NCBI GenBank assembly: GCA_024645245.1
Contig: JAHEBN010000006.1
Coordinates: forward strand, 1 to 45,690
Length of the DNA stretch: 45,690 bases
Direction: 5' to 3'
From: Jiulongibacter sp.
GTDB lineage: Bacteria > Bacteroidota > Bacteroidia > Cytophagales > Spirosomataceae
Shown here one piece after another: positions 34,202 to 42,261 of this stretch. The notes beneath the pieces were generated by a model. That model was not told the DNA's origin. It did not search any database and saw only the letters and a program-made list of their open reading frames with translations. Both the position numbers and the translations under genes were made by a program. Position 1 is the first letter of the stretch, and each line of letters opens with the position of its first letter.

Positions 34202-34305
34202 TTTGGATTTCCTAAATTATGACATGCAGACTTAAAAATTATTTGAGGTTAATAGCGAGACAAAAGTTGTCAAGCTCTGATTAAAAACTTTCCAAAAACT
34301 ATTCA

Positions 34306-34725
34306 TTACCAGCTTCTTGTCTTTATGGTTTTAATAAAAAAGAAAATCAGATATCCAATTGGGCCAAACATGAATGTGAATGGCAAAGGAATACTGTACA
34401 GCAATCTCGAAAGACCAATCTCCTGCCCTTTACGTACAATATATGCTCCTACAAAAAGATCGAATGCCAGGTAATGAATCCATCCCGCCGCCACAGCGAT
34501 ATCGTCTTGAAAAAGGGACTTTACATTTTCAAGAGTACTAAAGCTATCCACATTGAAATTACCGATTCCGCTTAAAATCAGAACAGTGTAAATTACTGCA
34601 AGAACCAAAATTACTCCTCCAAGAACTACGCTTTGCGTTTTTCTCCAATTAGGAGCTAATAATAATAATATCCAACCAGTAAGAACAAAGGTATTGGCAA
34701 AAGTAAAAATGGTAGATGGAATCAT
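34306..34725 (-). CDS. ABA4-like (DUF4281) membrane protein
   Basis: This 139-residue protein has four predicted transmembrane helices and the ABA4-like signatures FANTFVLTGWILLLLAP (about 9-25), AVAAGWIHYLAFDLFVGAYIVRKGQEIG (about 77-104) and a PFTFMFGPIGYLIFFFIK end (about 115-132). The plant homologue ABA4 takes part in neoxanthin synthesis; the bacterial role is not established. It follows the DUF2141 gene by 3 bp, so the two are co-transcribed. Confidence 0.85.
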   Translation of the reverse strand: MIPSTIFTFANTFVLTGWILLLLAPNWRKTQSVVLGGVILVLAVIYTVLILSGIGNFNVDSFSTLENVKSLFQDDIAVAAGWIHYLAFDLFVGAYIVRKGQEIGLSRLLYSIPLPFTFMFGPIGYLIFFFIKTIKTRSW

Positions 34726-34728
34726 GAT

Positions 34729-35175
34729 TTAATAAAGTAACTTAATGGTTGTTTTAGTATTATTCTGATCAAAGTAAATCATACAATCGTTAAATTTTGG
34801 TGCTGAAAATTTGGGCTTAAAATTCTGTGAAAAGCCATAAGGTTCGCTGGGTGCACCAAAAATATTTTTATCCAGCTTTCCATTATTATTAACATCCTGA
34901 TATATCGCTATTACATATTCACCATAGGACAAATCGTTCAACGATAACTTGAAAATTCCAACTTTTGCTGGTATAATTTCTTTAGACATAAATATACCTT
35001 TATCTTCTAAGAAGTCAGAACTGTTTTTATAAACCGCCACCCTGATTGCCCGATTAGTAACTTTAATGTTAGGAATGGTAATTTCAAGAGTACTTTGGAT
35101 CTGAAAAAGAAGGAAAATAATTAAAATCAAGCTTTCGAAGTTTTTGATGTCAAATATAACATGGATTAAATACAA
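34729..35175 (-). CDS. DUF2141 secreted protein
   Basis: This 148-residue protein has a hydrophobic N-terminus (about 13-27) and a DUF2141 domain: IRVAVYKNSSDFLEDKG (about 44-60) and the diagnostic YGEYVIAIYQDVNNNGKLD followed by NIFGAPSEPYGFSQN (about 86-119). The D-x-N-x-N-G-K-L-D stretch resembles a calcium-binding loop. It lies 5 bp after the frameshifted gene and 3 bp before the ABA4-like gene, in one operon. Function unknown; the family is common in Bacteroidota and Proteobacteria. Confidence 0.82.
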   Translation of the reverse strand: MYLIHVIFDIKNFESLILIIFLLFQIQSTLEITIPNIKVTNRAIRVAVYKNSSDFLEDKGIFMSKEIIPAKVGIFKLSLNDLSYGEYVIAIYQDVNNNGKLDKNIFGAPSEPYGFSQNFKPKFSAPKFNDCMIYFDQNNTKTTIKLLY

Positions 35176-35180
35176 TTGTT

Positions 35181-35830
35181 TTATTGATAGGGTGATTGGC
35201 GTAAATCGTAAAGTACAAAGTGAAAATAACTTTTTCTTCTTCTGTCAAGTTCTGAAAAACCTGCCACTATACGCGATACATCCACAAATTTAATGCTTGC
35301 TTTCGAAATTGGCCCAATAAAAATCTCACCAGTGGTGACCGTTTGATCCCAGGATCCATTACCAACCGGGGTAATCATTAATAACATACTATCCCTGTGA
35401 TAACTATGACTTGTGATACCCAATTCATACCAATTATTTTCAGTATTCCAGTCTATGGTAAAATTACCGCTACCTGATCTAATAGTGCCCAAACTATCCA
35501 GGCTACCCCATGCCAGCATTCTTGGACCTGTACTAATGGGCAACCATTTATTAATGGGAATTTTAACATCATTTATAGTCAAAGTTCTTTGCCTCATGTA
35601 ACCATAAAATTGATGCTGTTGATTATTATAAATGAGCATTCCTGGTACGGCATCATTTCCTATTAAATTATATTATTCATAGCCTCATTATTTAGGCCAG
35701 TAAGGAGCAAAAGTTTGGTGGCTGATGATAAATTAATAGATGCCTTATTGGTAGGATCAATCAAAACAGATTGAGCAAATGCAGTCATTTTAGATAAAAA
35801 CAAAATCGCAAGAATACTGATCTTTTCCAT
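35181..35830 (-). pseudogene. Frameshifted secreted protein of the tail-fibre-like group
   Basis: An N-terminal piece starts at ATG 35830 and encodes 55 residues: signal peptide (MEKISILAILFLSKMTAFAQ), mature start QSVLIDPTNKASINLSSATK and TGLNNEAMNN, ending in a stop at 35663-35665. A +1 shift near 35670 rejoins YNLIGNDAVPGMLIYNNQQH, which continues to the stop at 35181 as a frame of 152 residues from ATG 35639. Joined, the gene would encode about 215 residues. The second half has a beta-rich domain (NDVKIPINKWLPIST, GSGNFTIDWNTENNWYELG) without known family. Either a recently broken gene or a sequencing error; no slippery homopolymer is present. Confidence 0.7.
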
Positions 35831-35938
35831 AGTTATTACTCATTATAATTCAATAATAATAAGTGAATTAGATTAAAAAAAGCTAAAATTAAAAGGAAAC
35901 CTGAGGAGTTTTATTTTATGGAAATTAATAAGGCATTT

Positions 35939-36574
35939 TCAATGAACGAGTCCATTAAGCAAGGCCATTCTGATTGCCTCATTAGCCGAATTCACATGTA
36001 ATTTTTTGTAGATGTTTTTCAAGTGAAAGTTCACCGTAGGAAAACTTATATTTAATTCAGCAGCTATAAGCTTGTAGCTAAGCCCTTTTACCAACAAATC
36101 GAGCACTTTTTTTTCAGAGGCAGTAAGTTCAACAAATTCCTTTACACCCGAATTTTGATTTTGAAACATGCTAAGTACTTTTCTTGCTATACTCGGACTC
36201 ATGGCAGACCCTCCCTGATAGGTATCGATAATAGCATCAATGTATTTTTCCGGAGAAGAGGCTTTCAAAATATAACCACTGGCACCGGCACAGATAGCGG
36301 CAAATATCTTTTCATTATCTTCAAACACGGTCTGCATGCATATCTGAATATGCGGATACTTATCTTTTACTAACAAAGCAGCTTCAATTCCGCTGATTCC
36401 GGGCATTTGGATATCGAGCAAAATAACATCCGGTTTTTCTTTTCGGGAATTCTCCAGAATATCAACCGCTTTTTCGTGAGAACCGCTTAATACCATATCT
36501 GATGTTGAGCAAATGGTTTCTTCCATAAGCTCCCGTATCTCCGCCACATCTTCGTATAAACTTACTCGTATCAT
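35939..36574 (-). CDS. NarL/FixJ-family response regulator
   Basis: This 211-residue protein has a receiver domain with acidic ED (8-9), phosphoacceptor Asp54 in VILLDIQMPGISG and Lys in GYILKASSPEKY (about 104). A LuxR-type helix-turn-helix follows at about 145-205 (LTASEKKVLDLLVKGLSYKLIAAELNISFPTVNFHLKNIYKKL). It is encoded 74 bp downstream of the 1210-residue kinase with its own promoter: a variant CTATTAATACTAGTAG operator lies 31.5 bp upstream of a -7-like box. LuxR-type domains bind short inverted repeats, so this protein is the best candidate to bind the three CTACTAA sites, including its own. Confidence 0.95.
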   Translation of the reverse strand: MIRVSLYEDVAEIRELMEETICSTSDMVLSGSHEKAVDILENSRKEKPDVILLDIQMPGISGIEAALLVKDKYPHIQICMQTVFEDNEKIFAAICAGASGYILKASSPEKYIDAIIDTYQGGSAMSPSIARKVLSMFQNQNSGVKEFVELTASEKKVLDLLVKGLSYKLIAAELNISFPTVNFHLKNIYKKLHVNSANEAIRMALLNGLVH

Positions 36575-36600
36575 TTTATTTTACTTCATCAGTCATTCAG

Positions 36601-36608
36601 CAAATATC
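36601..36608 (-). promoter_or_regulatory. -7-like box of the response regulator gene
   Basis: GATATTTG on the minus strand (plus-strand CAAATATC) differs from TANNTTTG at one base and lies 26 bp before the start at 36574. The operator centre is 31.5 bp upstream of it. Confidence 0.45.
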
Positions 36609-36631
36609 TTAAAATTAAAATTGGTTCTAAC

Positions 36632-36647
36632 CTATTAATACTAGTAG
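36632..36647. promoter_or_regulatory. Variant inverted-repeat operator, response regulator promoter
   Basis: CTATTAATACTAGTAG differs from CTACTAATGTTAGTAG at three positions, two of them in the spacer. The context AACCTATTA...TAGTAGGTT extends the dyad with one mismatch. It is centred at 36639.5, just after the kinase stop and 65 bp upstream of the regulator start. Confidence 0.65.
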
Positions 36648-36648
36648 G

Positions 36649-39600
36649 TTAGAGACGTATTTTAATTTCGGTCCCTCTATTTTCCATTGAAATTATTTCA
36701 AACTCTGCCCCTATCTTTTCGGCTCTGTTTTTCATATTTGTCAGTCCATTTCCTTTACTGATTTTGCTATGATCAAATCCGGAACCATTGTCTTTTAAAG
36801 TCAAAAAACGGTGCCCGTTTTTCTTTTCTGCCGAGAAATGTGCTGAATCTGCATTGGAATATTTGGCAGCATTATTCATAGCTTCTTTAAATAAATAAAT
36901 TAATTGCCTTCTGTTTGCTGGTTTCAGACCTTTCGAATCAAAATTTTCTGCTATATCTGCCTTGAAATCAATATTTTTACTTTCAAATATTTCTTTGCCG
37001 AAGTCTGTAATACGCTCCAGCCAACCTTCTTCCTGATCGTTTGATGGATTTAATTCATAGACGGCATTTCTAACTTTCGAAAGTATGTTTCTAGATTTTT
37101 CGGCAATGGCCTGCAATCTGTCGGTAAGTTCGATATCTTCTTTTACTCTTCTTTTGCTCAATTCCACATACATTGTGAGGCTACTCAGCGAAGCAGCCAA
37201 ATCATCATGAAGATCACCCGAAATCTGATTTCGCAATTGCTGCTGTCGTTCTTTTTCCAGGTAATTTTGTCTGAATTTATAGCCGAGTGCCAACGAAAAC
37301 AACACTATTTCAATCATTGACCCTGTCATTAATACATATTCCTGATTCAAGGAACGTAGTATACCCAGATTTTGCAAGGCTAAAACGAATGAGGAAGTAC
37401 TCAAGAAAAAAATAGCAAATGAATAATAAAATATCAGAGGATCTCTTGCTTTAATATATACATAACAGATGTAATAGAATAAAATGGTAAAAAGTAAACT
37501 TAATATAATCGCAAAATAATTGATCTCATTCGGATGCCAAAAAGGAGTAATGCAAATTAAGGCAATTGCACTGGTCATTATAAAACCTTTTATTAAATGC
37601 CAGTACTTGAGTTTATGATTCAAATCCAGAAATTTTTCTGTAAAAAGTGTAATAAAAAGGTAAGATATATATAGAAACATTAAAAATGCATATTCATTAA
37701 ATGGGTGATTTGACCAGAAATACTGAAAGGCAAATCCATAGATGGCAAATTGAAAAAGCCCGAATGATAAAATATAAATCATATAATATAAATAGGTCTG
37801 GTCTTTTATAGTTAACCATAAAAACAAATTATAAAATGATATTAAAATGATAAATCCGATAAAAACACCCCAAATAAGTTTTCGATTACTTTGATGCTCA
37901 CTTAAGGCCGACACGTTCCATATTCTAACCGGAATTTTCAAATCACGGGATGTTCTCGCTTTGAGATATATTTCGTATTGTTGATTTTCAATAAGATCCA
38001 GCTCAAATGTAGGGTTTGGGTCTTTTATAAGGTATTTTTCAAAAGGTAATTTATCGCCGGTTTTGGAATAATATACTTCTCGATTTTTTTCAAAAATCCA
38101 AATTTCCAATTCACTTAGTCGTGTATTTTCTACCTCCAGATACCACTTTTCGTTAGTCTCGTTTCTTAAATCAAACTTTACCCAGCCAGTTCCGTTGGTA
38201 TAAAGGAAATTAGGTAATGGGGCATTTAATTGAACAAACGATTTCCTAAATTCTACTTTTTTAATTTCGGGTTTCTTAAATTTTGAATCCTTATCCAGAA
38301 ATACCTGATAATCTGTAGGAATCAGGCTTTTGAGATTTTTTTTTAAAATATTATTCTTTACCTGAACAGGAAGTTTTATATCATCAGGCATAAAATAATT
38401 TAAGCCACTTACACCGCCAAAGTATATACGCCCTTCTGAATTTTTATAAGATGCAAACGAATTATATTCATAATCCTGAAGCCCATCATTTAAATTAAAT
38501 GTGGTAAATAATTCCTTTAAAGGGTCAAACCGAACAATCCCCCGGTTGGTACTTAACCATAAAATACCTCTATTGTCGAATTCACCACAATAAACAAAAT
38601 CATTAGGCAGGCCATCTATTAGCGTGTATTTTTTAATTAAATTGTCATTTAAGTCAAAATGAAATAATCCTTCACTTGTGCCACACCATAAATTTCCTTT
38701 TGAGTCATTCTTAATGAAAATCGGAATAACATCCGGAATCATTATAGTTTTAATACCATTTTTCACCTTTACCAAGCCCTCTTCCATATTCCCGAAATAC
38801 CATTTCTGCCTATTAGGATGAAAAGTAAAAACCATCCTGGAATCAGACTCCAACCTTTCAGTGCTTAATTTCTTTTTAATCAAATCGTAAATCAAAATTC
38901 CTTCTTCTGTACTCAAATAAAGTTTTTTATCGTACTCTTCCATACTTCTCACAAAAACTCCGGTAATACGCCTTTTGAAATTAATAATTGGGATATTTAC
39001 AGGTTGTTCGTTTATAAACTCAGTAATACCTGCATCCGAAGCAATAAATATTTGATTGGTACTGGTTTTGATTAGCTGACTAATGTGATCAGAAACCAGA
39101 TCAGAATTATCTTTGATAAAGTACTTTTTGACAGAAAAATCTTGCTTATTCAAAATCCAAATACCACTATTCAAGGTACCCAGCCATAGGTTTTGGCCAT
39201 CTTCCAAAATGGATCTTATGCTGTAATTTCGAAGAGCTTCAGGAAAATCGGGTGGAAAATCTAATGCATATTTTGAAAAATTTCCCGCTAATCTTTCAAT
39301 TCTGTCAATACCATAAGGATCGCTATTTACCCAGATTACTTCGTTTTGATCTACATATACAAAAGAGACAAAATTATCAGAAAGCCCGGGTTTTGATTCG
39401 GTATTTCTTGAAATTTGTTCAAAAGTCTTTGTCTTCGTATCAAAAATAAGCAAGCCCTTATCCTGAGTACCAATCCAGATTTTACCGTTACTATCAATTC
39501 CAAAATCCTGAATAAGTCCTATTTTTAAAGTATTGAAATTCTCAAAGCGTTCGATTGAATTATTTTTAGGATCCAAAATTCTCAATCCATCTTCAGTGCC

Positions 39601-40281
39601 CAGATAAAGCCGGTTATTCCACCATTTTATTTTAGAAATGAAAAGTGGTTTACCGGCTTTATTCACATTAGATTGTGAAAAATAAATTTCATTTTTACCA
39701 TCTTTAGAATATACAATTCCCTTATCAGAATGCACCCAAAACTCACTCTTTGAAATAATATCCGAAGAATTAAAGGTGTTGGTATAATTGGTACTGAATT
39801 TCTCGCTATTAAAAAAAATCGAAAATTTATTTTGCACAACATCCATGCGAACAAAACCCTTTTTATCGGTCCAAAACCACAAAAAACCATCTGTAAACTC
39901 TATGGGTAAAACCTCTTCGCCATTAAAATATTGCACAAAAGAATTCTTAATATAATTATATTTATTCAGGCCCATTTCAGTACCGATCCAAACATTACCT
40001 GAACCATCTTCCACAATTCCACCTATTTTCCTTCCAGAAATGCTTTTGGAATTTCCGGGTTCTGGCTTGAATACGGTAATCTTTTTCCCGTCAAACATAT
40101 TCAAACCATCCTGGCTACCAAACCACATCAATCCTCTGCTATCACGTAAAATTGAATATACCGAGCCCTGAGATAAGCCTTCAGCCAGTCCAATGTGAGT
40201 AACCCGATAAGGCAAATTCTGAGCATTGCTTTTTAAACTGACAAATACAAAAACCGTAACTAAGAATAAAAATCTGATCAT
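36649..40281 (-). CDS. Two-component sensor kinase with beta-propeller, 7TMR-DISM and HisKA_3/HATPase domains
   Basis: This 1210-residue protein has a signal peptide (about 1-20), then a periplasmic Reg_prop beta-propeller (about 25-640) with repeated WFGSQDGLNMFD, VWIGTEMGLNKYN, LWLSTNRGIVRFDP and IYFGGVSGLNYF units. A 7TMR-DISMED2-like sensor (about 670-795, GTGWVKFDLRNETNEKWYLEVEN) and seven transmembrane helices (about 802-1002) follow. The HisKA_3 H-box is GDLHDDLAASLSSL (His 1025) and the ATPase has KEAMNNAAKYS and LKDNGSGFD. Reg_prop kinases usually have a Y_Y_Y domain and single helix here instead. It is paired with the NarL-type regulator downstream; ligand unknown. Confidence 0.93.
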   Translation of the reverse strand: MIRFLFLVTVFVFVSLKSNAQNLPYRVTHIGLAEGLSQGSVYSILRDSRGLMWFGSQDGLNMFDGKKITVFKPEPGNSKSISGRKIGGIVEDGSGNVWIGTEMGLNKYNYIKNSFVQYFNGEEVLPIEFTDGFLWFWTDKKGFVRMDVVQNKFSIFFNSEKFSTNYTNTFNSSDIISKSEFWVHSDKGIVYSKDGKNEIYFSQSNVNKAGKPLFISKIKWWNNRLYLGTEDGLRILDPKNNSIERFENFNTLKIGLIQDFGIDSNGKIWIGTQDKGLLIFDTKTKTFEQISRNTESKPGLSDNFVSFVYVDQNEVIWVNSDPYGIDRIERLAGNFSKYALDFPPDFPEALRNYSIRSILEDGQNLWLGTLNSGIWILNKQDFSVKKYFIKDNSDLVSDHISQLIKTSTNQIFIASDAGITEFINEQPVNIPIINFKRRITGVFVRSMEEYDKKLYLSTEEGILIYDLIKKKLSTERLESDSRMVFTFHPNRQKWYFGNMEEGLVKVKNGIKTIMIPDVIPIFIKNDSKGNLWCGTSEGLFHFDLNDNLIKKYTLIDGLPNDFVYCGEFDNRGILWLSTNRGIVRFDPLKELFTTFNLNDGLQDYEYNSFASYKNSEGRIYFGGVSGLNYFMPDDIKLPVQVKNNILKKNLKSLIPTDYQVFLDKDSKFKKPEIKKVEFRKSFVQLNAPLPNFLYTNGTGWVKFDLRNETNEKWYLEVENTRLSELEIWIFEKNREVYYSKTGDKLPFEKYLIKDPNPTFELDLIENQQYEIYLKARTSRDLKIPVRIWNVSALSEHQSNRKLIWGVFIGFIILISFYNLFLWLTIKDQTYLYYMIYILSFGLFQFAIYGFAFQYFWSNHPFNEYAFLMFLYISYLFITLFTEKFLDLNHKLKYWHLIKGFIMTSAIALICITPFWHPNEINYFAIILSLLFTILFYYICYVYIKARDPLIFYYSFAIFFLSTSSFVLALQNLGILRSLNQEYVLMTGSMIEIVLFSLALGYKFRQNYLEKERQQQLRNQISGDLHDDLAASLSSLTMYVELSKRRVKEDIELTDRLQAIAEKSRNILSKVRNAVYELNPSNDQEEGWLERITDFGKEIFESKNIDFKADIAENFDSKGLKPANRRQLIYLFKEAMNNAAKYSNADSAHFSAEKKNGHRFLTLKDNGSGFDHSKISKGNGLTNMKNRAEKIGAEFEIISMENRGTEIKIRL

Positions 40282-40430
40282 ACAGAATAATTGTAGTTTT
40301 CAACTCCCTGAGCATAGATAAATTTAAATCTTTATCTCTGATTTTTTGGCTTTAAGTTTTAAAATATGACATATTGACAGGCAAATATAGGCTGGTTTAA
40401 TTATTGTCAAATCTATAAAGTAGTATAATA

Positions 40431-40991
40431 ATGGTGCAAAACATGACAAAGAAGAACAAAAAAGTGGAAACCGAAGAAATACAGGATGATTTGACTACTG
40501 ATAGTTCAGAAAATACTGACAATACGGAGCAGACAGATTCTGTAAGCGAAACAGATCGTCTTACGGCCGAGTTACAAGAACAAAAAGATAAATATATTCG
40601 CCTTTATGCAGAATTCGATAATTTCAGACGCCGTACCGCCAAAGAGAAAATCGAAACCATAATGAATGCATCTGAAAATCTGATCAAAGAGCTTATTCCT
40701 GTTTTAGATGATTTCGAAAGGGCAGACAAGGCAATGGAAAATAGCACTGACCTGAGTGCAATTAAAGAAGGAATTGATCTTGTATATCACAAGTTCTTTA
40801 AAACACTCTCCGCTAAAGGGTTAAAACCAATGGAATCTAAAGACACCGATTTCGATGTGGAATTGCACGAATGCATAACTCAGTTTGCTGCCGGCGATGA
40901 AAAGAAAGGTAAAGTTATCGACGAAATCGAAAAAGGTTATTACCTGAATGACAAGGTGATACGCTATGCGAAAGTAGTTGTAGGTAATTAA
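40431..40991 (+). CDS. grpE: Nucleotide exchange factor GrpE
   Basis: This 186-residue protein has an acidic, disordered N-terminus (about 1-40), a long coiled coil (about 41-75, with KYIRLYAEFDNFRRRTAKEKIE) and a beta-domain containing KFFKTLSAKGLKPMES, ELHECITQF and the terminal GYYLNDKVIRYAKVVVGN, all typical of GrpE. It releases ADP from DnaK. An ATG at 40443 (MTKKNKK) is an equally plausible start. dnaJ follows 48 bp downstream, as in many Bacteroidota; dnaK is not in the window. No CIRCE element was seen. Confidence 0.96.
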   Translation: MVQNMTKKNKKVETEEIQDDLTTDSSENTDNTEQTDSVSETDRLTAELQEQKDKYIRLYAEFDNFRRRTAKEKIETIMNASENLIKELIPVLDDFERADKAMENSTDLSAIKEGIDLVYHKFFKTLSAKGLKPMESKDTDFDVELHECITQFAAGDEKKGKVIDEIEKGYYLNDKVIRYAKVVVGN

Positions 40992-41039
40992 TAAAAAGTA
41001 ACACTAAGCTGTAAAGACCTGTAGTATAAACCGTGACAA

Positions 41040-42203
41040 ATGGCAAACAAAAGAGATTATTACGAGGTATTGGGTGTTGATAGAAATACCAATGCTGATG
41101 AATTAAAAAAAGCATATCGCAAACTTGCAATTAAGTACCACCCGGATAAAAATCCGGGCGATAAAGAAGCTGAAAGTAAATTTAAAGAGATAGCTGAGGC
41201 TTATGCGGTACTTACCGACCCTCAGAAAAAAGCACGTTACGATCAGTTCGGACATGCCGGCATGGGTGGTGCTGCTGGTGGCGGCGGTGGCGGCGGATTC
41301 ACTGTGGAAGATATTTTCAGCCAGTTTGGAGATATTTTTGGTGATGAAAGTCCATTCGGAAGCTTTTTTGGAGGCGGCCGCAGTAATGGTGGTGGAAGAA
41401 GAGGAGTAAGAAAAGGCTCTGACCTTAGAATTAAATTAAAGCTTACCTTAAACGATATTGCCAAGGGAGTTGAGAAAAAAATCAAAGTTAAAAGATATAC
41501 CTCTTGCTCTACCTGTGGTGGTAATGGTGCCAAAAATGGATCTTCATTAAACACTTGCGGTACTTGTCAGGGGCAGGGTCAGGTGCGTAGGGTGCAGCAA
41601 ACTATGCTGGGCCAAATGGTAACCACAAGTACCTGCCCTACCTGTAATGGCGAAGGTAAAATCGTAGCTGAAAGATGTGAAACCTGCTTCGGCGAGGGAC
41701 GTCAGCTGACAGAAGACCAGATTAGCATCAAAATACCTGGCGGAGTGACAGATGGCATGCAGTTATCCATGAGTGGCAAGGGTAACGTGCCTGTCCGGGG
41801 TGGTGTTGCAGGTGACCTTTTGATTGCTGTCGAAGAAGAAGAAGACCCACTATTAAAGCGTGATGGCAATAATATTATTTATGATTTGCCATTAAACTTT
41901 GTGGATGCGGTATTGGGAAGTGATGTGGAAGTACCTACAGTGGACGGAAAAGTAAAAATCAAAATTAAAAATGGTACACAATCCGGTGAAGTGTTAAGGC
42001 TTCGGGGTAAAGGCTTACCCGATATTAATGGTTACGGTGTCGGCGATCAGCTGGTGCACGTAAGTTTGTATACGCCAACTAGTATTACATCTGAAGAAAA
42101 AGATATACTTGAAAAACTTAAGGAATCACCTAATTTTGAACCAAAACCTGGCAATAATCACAAGTCTATATTCGATAAAATGAAAGACTTTTTTCAAGGG
42201 TAA
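41040..42203 (+). CDS. dnaJ: Molecular chaperone DnaJ
   Basis: This 387-residue type I DnaJ contains the J domain with HPD ([19 protein letters not shown], about 33), a Gly/Phe-rich linker including a Gly-run (about 76-90), four zinc-binding CxxCxGxG-type motifs ([32 protein letters not shown], about 155-220) and a C-terminal substrate-binding domain ending in a [11 protein letters not shown] helix. It delivers substrates to DnaK and stimulates its ATPase, working with GrpE encoded just upstream. A strong bidirectional terminator follows. Confidence 0.97.
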   Translation: MANKRDYYEVLGVDRNTNADELKKAYRKLAIKYHPDKNPGDKEAESKFKEIAEAYAVLTDPQKKARYDQFGHAGMGGAAGGGGGGGFTVEDIFSQFGDIFGDESPFGSFFGGGRSNGGGRRGVRKGSDLRIKLKLTLNDIAKGVEKKIKVKRYTSCSTCGGNGAKNGSSLNTCGTCQGQGQVRRVQQTMLGQMVTTSTCPTCNGEGKIVAERCETCFGEGRQLTEDQISIKIPGGVTDGMQLSMSGKGNVPVRGGVAGDLLIAVEEEEDPLLKRDGNNIIYDLPLNFVDAVLGSDVEVPTVDGKVKIKIKNGTQSGEVLRLRGKGLPDINGYGVGDQLVHVSLYTPTSITSEEKDILEKLKESPNFEPKPGNNHKSIFDKMKDFFQG

Positions 42204-42222
42204 TCGATAAGAGATTTCATAT

Positions 42223-42261
42223 AAAGGCCTGATTCTGAAACAGAAACAGGCCTTTCTTTTT
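42223..42261. terminator. Bidirectional terminator between dnaJ and the TonB receptor gene
   Basis: Perfect 9-bp stem AAAGGCCTG (42223-42231) / CAGGCCTTT (42247-42255), followed by CTTTTT on the plus strand; the A run on the other side serves the convergent receptor gene, whose stop codon is at 42260-42262. Confidence 0.85.
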
